DNA of 64,000 bases. It comes from Caldilineaceae bacterium. Its GTDB lineage: Bacteria; Chloroflexota; Anaerolineae; Caldilineales; Caldilineaceae. This document shows positions 1-13,248 of the stretch, piece by piece. A model generated the notes under the pieces. The model worked only from the letters and a program-made list of their open reading frames with translations. It was not told where the DNA came from and searched no databases. The stretch spans positions 1 to 64,000 of the forward strand of contig JAHDWH010000002.1 of assembly GCA_023384455.1 (NCBI GenBank), read 5' to 3'. Position numbers and translations under genes: made by a program. The first letter of the stretch is position 1; every line of letters begins with the position of its first letter.

Positions 1-63
1 TCACCCACTTTTGTGTTCTATTTTTCAGGGCAGGCCACACGACCGACAGACACCGGACAACGA

Positions 64-142
64 TGAAAATAGGAATGTAGATTGCGCAGATTTTATCCGT
101 GTGAACCCGTTCTTTCCGTGTTCATCCGTGTTCTATTTTTCA
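64..142. repeat. TGAAAATAG...CTATTTTTCA-bounded ATCCGTG repeat, copy 1
   Basis: tgaaaataggaatgtagattgcgcagattttatccgtgtgaacccgttctttccgtgttcatccgtgttctatttttca. Confidence 0.6.
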
Positions 143-161
143 GGGCAGCGGGATAGCTACA

Positions 162-947
162 ATGCACCTTCTCCGTCTCTTCGCAGTTTATCTGCGCCTG
201 GGGCTTCTGGGCGAAATGGAATACCGGGCCAATTTCTGGATCAACCTTTTCCAGTCTTTCCTGGAATTGGCGGTTGCTCTGGGCGGTCTGGCTGTTGTCT
301 TTGACCACACGGATACTCTGGGCGGCTGGCAGCCCGATGAACTGTTGGCCCTGGTGGGCGTCTACTTCCTGATTGCGGGGCTGATGCGCGCGCTGGTTCA
401 GCCCTCGATGCAGTTGTTTATGGAAGACATCCGCAAAGGCACGCTGGATTTCAAACTGACAAAGCCGGAAGATGCCCAATTGCTGGTAAGTATCCAGCGG
501 GTGGAAATCTGGCGGCTGGTGGACGCGGTGGTCGGGGTAATTGTGCTGGGCATCGCCCTTTCCCGGCTGGGCACGCAGATCGGTCTGACTGATGTGCTGA
601 TCTTTGGCATAACCCTGGCCGCGGGTGCGCTGATCGTTTACAGCTTTTATATGATTCTGGCGACCTGCGCCTTCTGGTTTGTGCGGGTGGAGAATATCCT
701 CGTCATCTTCCAGTCTATGTACCAGGCAGGCCGTTGGCCGGTGACTATCTACCCCGGCTGGCTGCGCTGGATTCTCACCTTTCTGGTGCCGGTCGCCTTT
801 GCCACAACCGTGCCCGCCTCGGCCTTCACCGGGCGTATCGAGCCGGGCCTGTTGCTGGGTTCGCTGGGGCTGGCTGTTGCTCTGTTTATTGCGGCCCGTC
901 TTTTCTGGCGCTATGGCATCCGCTTCTACTCTGGCGCTTCGGCGTAG
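162..947 (+). CDS. ABC-2 family transporter permease
   Basis: 261-aa ORF, multiple TM segments; resembles ABC-2 family permease (EYRANFWINLFQS..., MEDIRKGTLDFKLTKP). Confidence 0.75.
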   Translation: MHLLRLFAVYLRLGLLGEMEYRANFWINLFQSFLELAVALGGLAVVFDHTDTLGGWQPDELLALVGVYFLIAGLMRALVQPSMQLFMEDIRKGTLDFKLTKPEDAQLLVSIQRVEIWRLVDAVVGVIVLGIALSRLGTQIGLTDVLIFGITLAAGALIVYSFYMILATCAFWFVRVENILVIFQSMYQAGRWPVTIYPGWLRWILTFLVPVAFATTVPASAFTGRIEPGLLLGSLGLAVALFIAARLFWRYGIRFYSGASA

Positions 948-1057
948 AAAAGATGGCGGGATGAGGAGAGGATAGGGGATGCCCCTTCCCGCATCATCCC
1001 CTCACCCCAGATTTGTGCCGATCTATCAATCGACCACCCAACCACCCGGCCAATCCT

Positions 1058-1618
1058 ATGCACATCCTACTCACTTCTGCTGCTACACCTCTGACCCGGG
1101 GACTGGCTGACGCCCTGGCCCCAGCCTATGCCCTCCGTCTGACCGAACGGGCAATGATTTCCTCAACCCACGAATTTGCGCTTTCTGATTTGGGCCACGA
1201 CGCCTCCACCAATCTGCTGGTGCGGGGGATGGATGGGGTTGTACATGTGGACGCAAGGGTTGGGGAAGCCGACACCGGCGCGCTGATCGACCAGTCCACC
1301 CGCTGCACCTACAACCTGCTGCTGGCCGCAGCCGGGGAAGGGGTGAAACGGGTGGTCTATCTGAGTACACTGGCGTTGATGGCAGCCTATGACGGCTACC
1401 TTTACGATACCCGCTGGCGGCCCCACCCTACCACCGACCCCTTCGCCCTGACCAAATTTCTGGGCGAAGCCACCTGCAAGGAGTTTGCCAGGGAGGGAAA
1501 GGTGGCGGTGACGGTTCTGCGGTTGGCAAAAGAGATACCCGCCGCGTCTGTTGCCGCGGCCATCAGCCAGGCTCTGACCACCGACCGCCCGCTCTGGGAT
1601 ATCCAGCACGTGGCATAA
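1058..1618 (+). CDS. NAD-dependent epimerase/dehydratase-like protein
   Basis: SDR-like N-terminus MHILLTSAATPLTRGLADAL, VVYLSTLALM..Y; start moved to internal ATG. Confidence 0.6.
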   Translation: MHILLTSAATPLTRGLADALAPAYALRLTERAMISSTHEFALSDLGHDASTNLLVRGMDGVVHVDARVGEADTGALIDQSTRCTYNLLLAAAGEGVKRVVYLSTLALMAAYDGYLYDTRWRPHPTTDPFALTKFLGEATCKEFAREGKVAVTVLRLAKEIPAASVAAAISQALTTDRPLWDIQHVA

Positions 1619-1678
1619 ATCTCATTTTCTTTTTCCCTTTGTGGTTTCTATTTTTTCGCCTTTCCAGTGGAGCACCCT

Positions 1679-2419
1679 ATGAATGTTCTCATTCTCGGCG
1701 CTGCGGGGATGCTTGGCCCCTACGTCGTCCGCCATCTGGCCCCCCGCTACACGCTGCGTATTTCGGATGTGCAGCCGCCTGGGGACCCCTTGCCCGGTGA
1801 ATTTATACAGGTGGATGTGGTAAACCGGGAGCAGGTGCTGGCCGCGGCCGAGGGGATGGACGCTATCATCAATCTCTCTGTCCTGCGCCAGGATCGCAAA
1901 ATAGCCTTCGATGTCAATACGCTGGGTTGCTATCATATGATGGAGGCGGCGGTCACCCATGGCATCCGTCGAGTGATCAATACCGGCCCCCATTTCACCC
2001 TGGCCGGGCGCAGTTACGAGATGTTCGACTACGACATCGGCCCGGACATTCCGCCCCAACCGGGCACGAATCTCTACGCGCTGAGCAAGTCCCTGGGCCA
2101 CCAGATCAGCCGGGTCTATGCCGAGCAGCACGACCTTTATGTGCAGATGTATCTTTTCTACAACTTCCGCGACCCGACAGATGTGCCTCTGGGCAGCCGC
2201 CACGCGCCCTTCTCAATCTCCTGGGAGAACGCGGCCGAAGTCTTTTCCCTGGGGCTGGAAATCCCCTTCGAGAAGTTGCCCTCCCGCTGCGAGGCGTTCA
2301 ATATCTTTACGGATATGCCCCACGGCAAATTCAGCAACGAAAAGGCCAAACGAATTCTCGGCTTTCAGCCACGCAATGATATTTCGGGTTTGTGGAGAGT
2401 GGATAAAGGGATGATGTGA
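1679..2419 (+). CDS. NAD(P)-dependent epimerase/dehydratase
   Basis: MNVLILGAAGMLGPYVVRHL (Rossmann GxxGxxG), YxxxK-like YALSKSLG. Confidence 0.75.
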   Translation: MNVLILGAAGMLGPYVVRHLAPRYTLRISDVQPPGDPLPGEFIQVDVVNREQVLAAAEGMDAIINLSVLRQDRKIAFDVNTLGCYHMMEAAVTHGIRRVINTGPHFTLAGRSYEMFDYDIGPDIPPQPGTNLYALSKSLGHQISRVYAEQHDLYVQMYLFYNFRDPTDVPLGSRHAPFSISWENAAEVFSLGLEIPFEKLPSRCEAFNIFTDMPHGKFSNEKAKRILGFQPRNDISGLWRVDKGMM

Positions 2420-2459
2420 TGGTAAAGACGCGTCTTTAACCATCACATCATCCCTTTAC
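2403..2459. terminator. long near-perfect palindrome covering the 3' end of the upstream epimerase gene
   Basis: taaagggatgatgtgatggtaaagacg / cgtctttaaccatcacatcatcccttta. Confidence 0.5.
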
Positions 2460-2483
2460 TTGCCCCTATTTCCCAATTTTGAC

Positions 2484-2586
2484 GTAACTGTTCAGCCACC
2501 CCACCCTACCCCTCCCCATTCCAGGGCGGAAACTGGATCGACTCCTCCCCCACAGTGGGGGAGGTAGGGTGGGGGCGAGCAGTTAC
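2484..2586 (+). mobile_element. 103-bp MITE-like repeat, copy 1
   Basis: GTAACTGTTCAGCCACCCC...GGGGGCGAGCAGTTAC inverted ends; same length and sequence family as 59055-59157 and 62556-62658. Confidence 0.7.
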
Positions 2587-2627
2587 AAAAGAGTAGAGAC
2601 ACGGCTTAGCCGTGTCTCTACTCTTTT
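2587..2627. terminator. 20-bp-arm perfect palindrome, probable bidirectional terminator
   Basis: aaaagagtagagacacggct-t-agccgtgtctctactctttt. Confidence 0.6.
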
Positions 2628-2659
2628 GAGTGCTTATTTGGTTGCTCTGCCCGCTACGC

Positions 2660-4153
2660 TTACTGCGCCGCTGCCAGAATCTGCGCCGAGGCTGTATTCA
2701 CCCACTCGATAACGGTGGAGGGATAGACGCCCATCCACAGCGTCGCCACGGTACAGATGACCAGGCTGATTTGGATGCCGATGGGGGCGACTAATGCGGT
2801 TCCCTTTTCGTCGGTGAAGAACATTGTGCGCACGATATTCAGGTAGTAGAAGGCGGCGATACCCGCATTGACCAGACCCGCGGCGGCCAGCCAGAAATAC
2901 TGGTGCTGGATGGCTGCGCCAAAGACGTAGAACTTGCCCAGAAAACCGCCGGTCAGGGGGATACCCGTCAGGCTGAGCAGGAAGATGACGAACATCACCG
3001 CCAGCCCCGGCGCCCGGTGGATCAGCCCGTGGAAGGCGCTGAGTGCTGTGCTGCCAGTGGTCTCTTCCACGGCCATAATCACCAGGAAGGCGCCCACATT
3101 TGTAAAGAGATAGGCAAAGAGATAGAGCAGCACACCGTTCAGCCCGTCCATGCCGCTGGTGGAAAAGGAGGTCACAGCCACCAGCCCCATCAGAATATAG
3201 CCGGCCTGGGCCACAGAGCTATAGGCCAGCATCCGTTTCACATCGGTCTGGCGCAGCGCGGCCAGATTGCCCATTGTCATTGTGAGGATGCTCAGCCCAG
3301 CCAGGATCGGCACCCAATTGACCTGGAAGGGGGCCAGACCGACGATAAAGACCCGGGCCAGCACAGCGAAGGCCGCGGCTTTGGAAGCCGTGGAGAGATA
3401 GATTGCTATCGGTGTGGGCGAGCCTTCGTAAGTGTCGGGAACCCACTGGTAGAAGGGGGCCAGACTGGCTTTGAAGCCCAGACCGGCCAGGGTCAGCACT
3501 GTAGCGGGAATGGCTGCAAAGGCGATGCCGGTCATCTTCTCGTGGCCTTCCATGGCCGCTGCAAAGAAGGTGGCGATGTCGGCCAGATAGAGCGAACCCG
3601 TCGCGCCGTAGAGCAGGCTGATGCCGTAGAGCATCACCGCCGAAGCCACGGAGCCGTAGAGGAAGTATTTCAGGCCCGCCTCGTTGCTGCGTCGATCTTC
3701 CCGCAGGAAGCCAGCCAGCATATAGCTGGTGATGGAGAGGAATTCAATCGCAATGTAAATCAGCACCAGATTGTTGGCGCTGGCCGCCACACACATGGCC
3801 AGGCTGACCATTATGAAGAAGGTCCAGAATTCGCTCTGGTTCTTCGTGCGCTTGTTCATATAGCCGCCGCCAGCAATCGCCACCAGCACCATCCCGGCCA
3901 GGATCGTGACTTTGATGAACATAGCAAAGCTGTCGATGGTCATCATCCCATAGGCCACTTGCGGCTCTGTCACCTTCAGTTGGAGCATGCTGGCGAGCAG
4001 CGCGGCCGCAACGAAAAGGATAGTGAGCGCCATATAGCTTGCGCCCGTGCGCTTGCCCTGTGCTTTGGGATCGCTCGCCACATCCAGGCAGAAGATCAGC
4101 AGCCCGCCGGTGAGGAGTATGATCTCAGGTAAAATCAATCCGAGGTCGTTCAA
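2660..4153 (-). CDS. nuoN: NADH-quinone oxidoreductase subunit N (cluster 1)
   Basis: 497 aa polytopic; LAYSSVAQAGYILMG, GIPLTGGFLGKFYVF. Confidence 0.92.
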   Translation of the reverse strand: MNDLGLILPEIILLTGGLLIFCLDVASDPKAQGKRTGASYMALTILFVAAALLASMLQLKVTEPQVAYGMMTIDSFAMFIKVTILAGMVLVAIAGGGYMNKRTKNQSEFWTFFIMVSLAMCVAASANNLVLIYIAIEFLSITSYMLAGFLREDRRSNEAGLKYFLYGSVASAVMLYGISLLYGATGSLYLADIATFFAAAMEGHEKMTGIAFAAIPATVLTLAGLGFKASLAPFYQWVPDTYEGSPTPIAIYLSTASKAAAFAVLARVFIVGLAPFQVNWVPILAGLSILTMTMGNLAALRQTDVKRMLAYSSVAQAGYILMGLVAVTSFSTSGMDGLNGVLLYLFAYLFTNVGAFLVIMAVEETTGSTALSAFHGLIHRAPGLAVMFVIFLLSLTGIPLTGGFLGKFYVFGAAIQHQYFWLAAAGLVNAGIAAFYYLNIVRTMFFTDEKGTALVAPIGIQISLVICTVATLWMGVYPSTVIEWVNTASAQILAAAQ

Positions 4154-4218
4154 GACAGCACCCCCGTTAGGAAGAATTCAAAAACCGGGTCTTTCTGAAA
4201 AACCCGGCTCTTTGACAA

Positions 4219-5814
<1,596 letters not shown>

Positions 5815-5913
5815 GAAATCTTCTCCTCAGGAACGGACGAGGTGTTACATTCTCAGAAGTCCGACTTTCAGAAGTTCGACTTTTCGCAAAAGTCGAACTT
5901 CTGAAAACTTCTT

Positions 5914-8145
<2,232 letters not shown>

Positions 8146-8306
8146 AGACAGACCTCATTGGCGTGCGTTACGACAATTGATATTTCAAATGAGTCAAAAA
8201 GAGGACGCAGATTTTAATGATTTGAATTGATAAACGCTGATTGAGTCCGATAAAATCTGCGAAAATCAGTTGTTTCTGCGTAATCTGCGTTCTAACTCTT
8301 CTACTT

Positions 8307-8672
8307 TCAGCCGGCTTCGGCTGGGGGGCGCAGGCTGTTGAGCAGATTGCCAACCCCATAACCGACGACCAGACCGACAAATCCCAGGGCCAACAGCCAC
8401 AGATCCCCAGAGACACCCAGGGCGGAACCGATGCCGATAAAGAGAATCCCACCGATCAGGGAAATCAGCAGCAGACGGCTCTGCTCCGATTTGCGCTGTT
8501 TGGCAATCGCCAGCAGCGTCACCGCCTCTTGCCGCTCCGGCGCGTGCTTCACCACTTCCTTCAGCGCGTGATAGGCCCCTGTGAAGTTGCCCTCACCCAT
8601 CTTTTCCTGGGCCATTGCGTAGAGGAAATCACACTGTTCCTCCAGTGTACCCGTCAATAGTTGTTTGGGCAT
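8307..8672 (-). CDS. hypothetical membrane protein between nuoK and nuoL
   Basis: MPKQLLTGTLEEQCDFLYAMAQEKMGEGNFTGAYHALKEV..., TPR-like N-terminus and two TM segments; within the nuo operon. Confidence 0.55.
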   Translation of the reverse strand: MPKQLLTGTLEEQCDFLYAMAQEKMGEGNFTGAYHALKEVVKHAPERQEAVTLLAIAKQRKSEQSRLLLISLIGGILFIGIGSALGVSGDLWLLALGFVGLVVGYGVGNLLNSLRPPAEAG

Positions 8673-8680
8673 ACGTCTCT

Positions 8681-8745
8681 GATTCCGGGAATCGGCCAGA
8701 GAATTAGGGAAATCCGAAAGAACCCGTGGCCGATTCCCGGAATCG
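8681..8745. repeat. GATTCCGGGAATCGGCCA inverted-repeat family, copy 1
   Basis: gattccgggaatcggcca...tggccgattcccggaatc. Confidence 0.6.
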
Positions 8746-8758
8746 GGTTTGCGAAACA

Positions 8759-9070
8759 TTACCCGGCCAGGAGGTTCAACTCCTCCAAATCCACCGTCTT
8801 GCGTTCCCGGTAGACCGAGATAATCAGCGCCAGCCCCACGGCAGCTTCGGCTGCGGCCAGGGCGATGATCAGCACGGCAAAGACCTGCCCGGCCAGATCG
8901 GCCTGGGCCTCGCCGTAGCGCCAGAAGGCCACCAGATTGATGTTGGCCGCGTTGAGCATCAGCTCAATGCTCATCAGCACAGCGATGGCGTTCTTGCGGG
9001 CCAGCGCGCCATAGAGACCCGCGGAGAATAGAAATGCGCCTACCAGTAAATATCCGGTCAATGGAACCAC
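8759..9070 (-). CDS. nuoK: NADH-quinone oxidoreductase subunit K (cluster 1)
   Basis: SIELMLNAANINLVAFWRY, AAEAAVGLALI. Confidence 0.9.
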   Translation of the reverse strand: MVPLTGYLLVGAFLFSAGLYGALARKNAIAVLMSIELMLNAANINLVAFWRYGEAQADLAGQVFAVLIIALAAAEAAVGLALIISVYRERKTVDLEELNLLAG

Positions 9071-9169
9071 GGATGCGTCCTCCTGCGTGCAAAAGTGAGC
9101 AGTTATCAGTAAACAGCCATCAGTGAGCAGCCCGTCCGCCAAACTGATAACTGGTCACTGCTTACTTCT

Positions 9170-9688
9170 TTAGTTATCCCGCGCCAGCATCACCGCGCCC
9201 ACAAGCGCGACCAGCAGCAACAGCCCCAGCACCTCAAATGCAACGACATAGGAAGTGACAAACTGTACGCCCAGCGCTGCAATCATCGACTCGTCGGCCA
9301 ACACAGGCGCGGCGCTGTCGGCCCAGGGAATCGAACCGATGAAGCCGTAGAGGGCCAGGAAGATCAGGACTGCAAAGAGACCGGTCTTGCCCCACTGGCG
9401 GTTGAGCGGCGAAGTCTTGCCATACATCATCGAACGGGTGAGCATAATGGCGAAGACAATGAGCGTGGCAATCGCACCCACATAGACCAGCACCTGACTG
9501 ACGGCCAGAAACTCAGCTTCCAGCATCACATAAAGCCCGGCTACGCCAAAGAGCGTTGCCACCAGGGCCAGCGCGCCGTGGAATAGATTGCGGGCCAACA
9601 CCACACCCAGCGCCGAGGCACAGGTGAAGAGTGCGAAGCCGGTAAAGACCAGTTGGCCGATAGTGGGTAGGGGAGGCAATTCTGGCAT
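9170..9688 (-). CDS. nuoJ: NADH-quinone oxidoreductase subunit J (cluster 1)
   Basis: EAEFLAVSQVLVYVGAIATLIVFAIMLTRSMM. Confidence 0.9.
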   Translation of the reverse strand: MPELPPLPTIGQLVFTGFALFTCASALGVVLARNLFHGALALVATLFGVAGLYVMLEAEFLAVSQVLVYVGAIATLIVFAIMLTRSMMYGKTSPLNRQWGKTGLFAVLIFLALYGFIGSIPWADSAAPVLADESMIAALGVQFVTSYVVAFEVLGLLLLVALVGAVMLARDN

Positions 9689-9760
9689 CGAAAAACCTGC
9701 GCTTCCTGCGTGAAATGAGTCAAAAAAATTCTGTACAGATACTGTCTGTCCGTCTGTCAG

Positions 9761-9810
9761 AAACGTGAAACGTGAGATCGTCCGAGTGCTCTCACGTTTC
9801 ACGTATCACT
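9761..9810. repeat. ACGTGAA-type hairpin repeat, copy 1
   Basis: gaaacgtgaaacgtgagatc...ctctcacgtttcacg. Confidence 0.6.
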
Positions 9811-9818
9811 CGCCATCT

Positions 9819-11060
9819 TTAGTACATCGCGTACGTATCGGCCTTTTGCATTGTGCCGATCAGCGAAGTCGGCTCGAAGGAGCGTTTGGTGCCCATTGTG
9901 TCGCTCTTAATGTAGCGTTGCAGAACGGTCGCCACCACCCAAATCACGCCAATATTCGCCAGGAAGATAAGGGCGTAGATGACCGGATCGCGGAAGGGCA
10001 ATTTCTGGACAATCGCCTGTACAATAATCAGACCAACACTGGCCGGAACCAGCACCTTCCAGGCGAAGTACATCATCTGGTCGATGCGGACGCGGGGAAA
10101 TGTGCCGCGCACCCACTGTTGCAAAACGTAGACGGCGTAGCTCTTAATAAAGAAGTAGCCGAGACCCAGAACCGGGCCGATGACGGGCAGACCCACGCCC
10201 GGCCCCTGCCAGCCACCCAGGAAGAGAACGGCCATCAGGGCCGAGAGCACCCAGGCGTTGACAAACTGGGCCAGGAAGAACATAGCGAACTTCATCCCTG
10301 AATATTCGATGTGAAAACCGGCGATCAGTTCCGATTCGGCTTCCAGCAGGTCGAAAGGGGTCAGTTCGGCCTCGGCCAGGGAGCTGATGAAGAAGATGAG
10401 CATCGCGGCCGGCATCATAATACCCAACCAGCCGATGCCCAGATTGAAGCCGCCGATAGTCAGGGATTGAAACTCTGTAATTCTGCCAAAGCTCATTGTG
10501 CCGGTGACCAGCACGACGGTCAGAATGGAGAGTACCATCGGAATTTCGTAGCTGAGCAACTGGGCTACCACCCGAAAACCGGCCAGCAGCGCATATTTGT
10601 TGTTGCTGCCCCAGCCCGCCATCAGCGCCGCCATCACACCAATAGAGCCGAGAGCCACCACAAAGAGCACGCCCACATTCAGGTCCATACCGATCAGACC
10701 GGGGGCGAAAGGCACGACGGCCAGCAGAATCAGTACACCAAAAACCGAGAGGATAGGCGCCGCATTGTAGGCCAGAAAATCGGATTGGCTGGGCGTAATA
10801 ACCTCTTTGGAGATCAGTTTGGCCGCGTCGGCCACCGTCTGAAAGAGACCGTAGGGGCCGAGACGATTGGGACCGAGACGGTCCTGTATCCGGCTGATAG
10901 CCTTGCGGGTGATCCAAATCAGCAGCAGGGCGGAAATCATCCCAAAGTTGACAAGGATAAATGCCCCAATGCCGTAGGCGATACCCAGCGCCAGCATATC
11001 GGGCAGACCCAGCCCGGTCAGCAGCCCGACAATCCCATCACTCCACGTTGAACCTTGCAT
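9819..11060 (-). CDS. nuoH: NADH-quinone oxidoreductase subunit H (cluster 1)
   Basis: [60 protein letters not shown]. Confidence 0.93.
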   Translation of the reverse strand: MQGSTWSDGIVGLLTGLGLPDMLALGIAYGIGAFILVNFGMISALLLIWITRKAISRIQDRLGPNRLGPYGLFQTVADAAKLISKEVITPSQSDFLAYNAAPILSVFGVLILLAVVPFAPGLIGMDLNVGVLFVVALGSIGVMAALMAGWGSNNKYALLAGFRVVAQLLSYEIPMVLSILTVVLVTGTMSFGRITEFQSLTIGGFNLGIGWLGIMMPAAMLIFFISSLAEAELTPFDLLEAESELIAGFHIEYSGMKFAMFFLAQFVNAWVLSALMAVLFLGGWQGPGVGLPVIGPVLGLGYFFIKSYAVYVLQQWVRGTFPRVRIDQMMYFAWKVLVPASVGLIIVQAIVQKLPFRDPVIYALIFLANIGVIWVVATVLQRYIKSDTMGTKRSFEPTSLIGTMQKADTYAMY

Positions 11061-11120
11061 CCGTTTGCCTCCAACCCCAGGGGCGTGCGCAATCGATAAA
11101 TTTCAGAAAGATTCCAGCCA

Positions 11121-11194
11121 AGACCAGCGCCGGTTGAGTAGAAGCCGCTTAAGAAAGCGGGCTTTTTCCAGCCGTATCGAAACCAGGTGGGGTC
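11121..11194 (+). repeat. GTTGAGTAG-hairpin-GTATCGAAACC repeat, copy a
   Basis: accagcgccggttgagtag-aagccgcttaagaaagcgggctt-...gtatcgaaaccaggtgg. Confidence 0.6.
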
Positions 11195-11203
11195 AACCGA
11201 AGC

Positions 11204-11560
11204 TTACTGCCACTCCAAAGCACCTTTGCGCCAGTCGTAGAGCAGACCGACAATGAGCAGCAGCACAAAGAAAATTGTCGCAAAGACGGCGAACATACTC
11301 AATTGGCTGTAGGCGACGGCGATGGGAAAGAGGAAGATCGCCTCCACATCAAAAACCACAAAGACGAGACCAATCAGGTAATACTGGGCACGGAACTGCA
11401 CCCACGTATCGCCGATGGTTTCCACACCGCTCTCGTAGACTGCGTTCTTCACCGGGTCGGGTCGGCGTGGCCCCAAAAGATGGCCCATGACGATAGCCGC
11501 CACCGGCAATATCAGCGCAATCGCTGCCATAATAAGAATGAATGCGTACTGAGACAGCAT
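11204..11560 (-). CDS. nuoA: NADH-quinone oxidoreductase subunit A (cluster 1)
   Basis: NAVYESGVETIGDTWVQFRAQYYLIGLVFVVFDVEAIFLFPIAVAY. Confidence 0.92.
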   Translation of the reverse strand: MLSQYAFILIMAAIALILPVAAIVMGHLLGPRRPDPVKNAVYESGVETIGDTWVQFRAQYYLIGLVFVVFDVEAIFLFPIAVAYSQLSMFAVFATIFFVLLLIVGLLYDWRKGALEWQ

Positions 11561-11611
11561 ACGTGCCGCTCCTTCAAATTCCGATTGTGTGGAAAAGTAC
11601 AAACGCCTAGC

Positions 11612-11640
11612 AGTATAGCATAGCGGTTTTGATTTGGAAA
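11612..11640 (-). promoter_or_regulatory. putative sigma70-type promoter for cluster 1
   Basis: minus strand TTTCCA-17 nt-TATACT upstream of nuoA; weak -35. Confidence 0.35.
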
Positions 11641-11709
11641 AGTCTGCAAGACAAAGATTGGTGTCTACACTACAACAAAGCTCCAAATTTCACAAAACTG
11701 GATATGGCT

Positions 11710-11738
11710 TTGACAGCCCCTCCCTTCCGTGCTACAAT
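11710..11738 (+). promoter_or_regulatory. sigma70-type promoter for cluster 2
   Basis: TTGACA-17 nt-TACAAT upstream of the second nuoA. Confidence 0.7.
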
Positions 11739-11743
11739 GCCCC

Positions 11744-11767
11744 CGTTCGTGTAAAAATGCACGAACG
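11744..11767. promoter_or_regulatory. inverted repeat at the expected transcription start (operator-like)
   Basis: cgttcgtg-taaaaatg-cacgaacg immediately downstream of the -10. Confidence 0.45.
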
Positions 11768-11793
11768 AATCCCGCCCCAATCTCCGCTAGCAC

Positions 11794-11858
11794 GATTCCG
11801 GGAATCGGCCACAGAGTCTCTCGGCTCTCCCGTCATCATCTGGCTGATTCCGGAATCA
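11794..11858. repeat. GATTCCGGGAATCGGCCA inverted-repeat family, copy 2
   Basis: gattccgggaatcggccac...catctggctgattccggaatc. Confidence 0.6.
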
Positions 11859-11889
11859 AACCTGCCCGTCGCAGCGAAAGGGACGCACG

Positions 11890-12246
11890 ATGGCAATTGA
11901 TTATTTGCCTCTGCTGATTATGATTGTGCTTGGCGTCGGTTTTGGCGCGATTGTCTTGATTCTGCCGGCCATTCTGGGGCCAAAAGAGACAAACTCGCAG
12001 AAACTGGAACCCTACGAATCGGGCATCATTCCTTTCTCCGATGCCCGCCGCCGCTTCCCAGTCAAGTACTATCTGGTGGCGATGCTCTTTCTCATCTTTG
12101 ACATTGAAGTCATCTTCCTCTACCCCTGGGCCGCGGTTCTGCGTGACCTGCGGGTCTTTGCGCTGGTGGCAATGGCCCCCTTCCTGCTGATTCTCATCGT
12201 CGGCTTTATCTACGAATGGAAAAAGGGCGCGCTGAAGTGGGGGTAG
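11890..12246 (+). CDS. nuoA: NADH-quinone oxidoreductase subunit A (cluster 2)
   Basis: LEPYESGIIPFSDARRRFPVKYYLVAMLFLIFDIEVIFLYPWA. Confidence 0.92.
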   Translation: MAIDYLPLLIMIVLGVGFGAIVLILPAILGPKETNSQKLEPYESGIIPFSDARRRFPVKYYLVAMLFLIFDIEVIFLYPWAAVLRDLRVFALVAMAPFLLILIVGFIYEWKKGALKWG

Positions 12247-12258
12247 GGCAGCAGGTGA

Positions 12259-12403
12259 CTAGTACACCCCGGCGTAAATAGACCAATAGTTCCTGCTCCC
12301 CGCTGGCCCATGACCAGCGACAGTTCCCCTCTTGGCAGCACCGGGTTCGTGACCCGGCGGGAGCAGTCATAGGTATTGGTCTATTTACGCCGCCGTGTAC
12401 TAG
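12259..12403. mobile_element. 145-bp MITE-like element with long terminal inverted repeats ending in CTAG
   Basis: ctagtacaccccggcgtaaatagaccaata...tattggtctatttacgccgccgtgtactag. Confidence 0.7.
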
Positions 12404-12451
12404 CGCCGGTTGAGTAGCCGAGTCTTCGAGGCGTATCGAAACCAAGCGGGT
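12401..12451 (+). repeat. GTTGAGTAG-hairpin-GTATCGAAACC repeat, copy b
   Basis: tagcgccggttgagtagccgagtcttcgaggcgtatcgaaaccaagcgggt. Confidence 0.65.
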
Positions 12452-12468
12452 CAGCGGAGAATTCTTGT

Positions 12469-12537
12469 AGACCCGTTCGCTTGGTTTCGATACGCCCTCC
12501 GCAGACTCCGGGCTACTCAACCAGCGCTCACTGGTCA
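12469..12537 (-). repeat. GTTGAGTAG-hairpin-GTATCGAAACC repeat, copy c (inverted relative to b)
   Basis: acccgttcgcttggtttcgatacgccctccgcagactccgggctactcaaccagcgctcactgg. Confidence 0.65.
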
Positions 12538-12602
12538 ACGAAATACACAATACGCAATTGTTGTAGGTGGCAAGTTCACGCACCACGCACTACGAGGCAT
12601 TT

Positions 12603-13133
12603 ATGGGTATTGAACAAAAAGCACCCGACGGTATAGTAACAACCACACTGGACAGTCTGATCAACTGGGGCCGCGCCAACAGCACCTGGCCGCTCCTCTT
12701 CGGTCTGGCCTGCTGCGCCATTGAGATGATCGCCACGGGCACAGCTCGCCACGACATCGCCCGCTACGGCTCGGAACTCTTTCGGGCCAGCCCCCGTCAG
12801 GCAGACCTGATGATTGTCTCTGGTCGGGTGAGCAACAAAATGGCCCCGGTCATCAAGCGTATCTACGACCAGATGTCCGCACCCAAGTGGGTAATTGCGA
12901 TGGGCATCTGCGCCAGCGCGGGTGGTCCCTTCAACAACTACGCCATCATTCAGGGCGTGGACAAAATTATTCCGGTGGATGTCTATATTCCCGGCTGCCC
13001 GCCTCGCCCCGAAGCGCTCCTTTTTGCGCTGGAGAAGTTGCGGGAGAAGCAGGGCCGGGAGAGCATCGACGACTGGCGCAAGCCCAAGCAGATTGCGCCG
13101 ACGGTGGACGAGATTCTGCCGTTGGGAGCGTAG
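12603..13133 (+). CDS. nuoB: NADH-quinone oxidoreductase subunit B
   Basis: [51 protein letters not shown]. Confidence 0.95.
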   Translation: MGIEQKAPDGIVTTTLDSLINWGRANSTWPLLFGLACCAIEMIATGTARHDIARYGSELFRASPRQADLMIVSGRVSNKMAPVIKRIYDQMSAPKWVIAMGICASAGGPFNNYAIIQGVDKIIPVDVYIPGCPPRPEALLFALEKLREKQGRESIDDWRKPKQIAPTVDEILPLGA

Positions 13134-13166
13134 ACCAGAAATGGCGACTGTCCGAATTTAGCCGTC

Positions 13167-13229
13167 GAAGCGTGAAACGTGAAACGTGAGAGCATTCGAT
13201 GAAATTCACGTTTCACGCGTCACGCTTCT
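13167..13229. repeat. ACGTGAA-type hairpin repeat, copy 2
   Basis: gaagcgtgaaacgtgaaacgtgag...ttcacgtttcacgcgtcacgcttc. Confidence 0.6.
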
Positions 13230-13248
13230 CAAGCGGAGTTCCTAGAAT

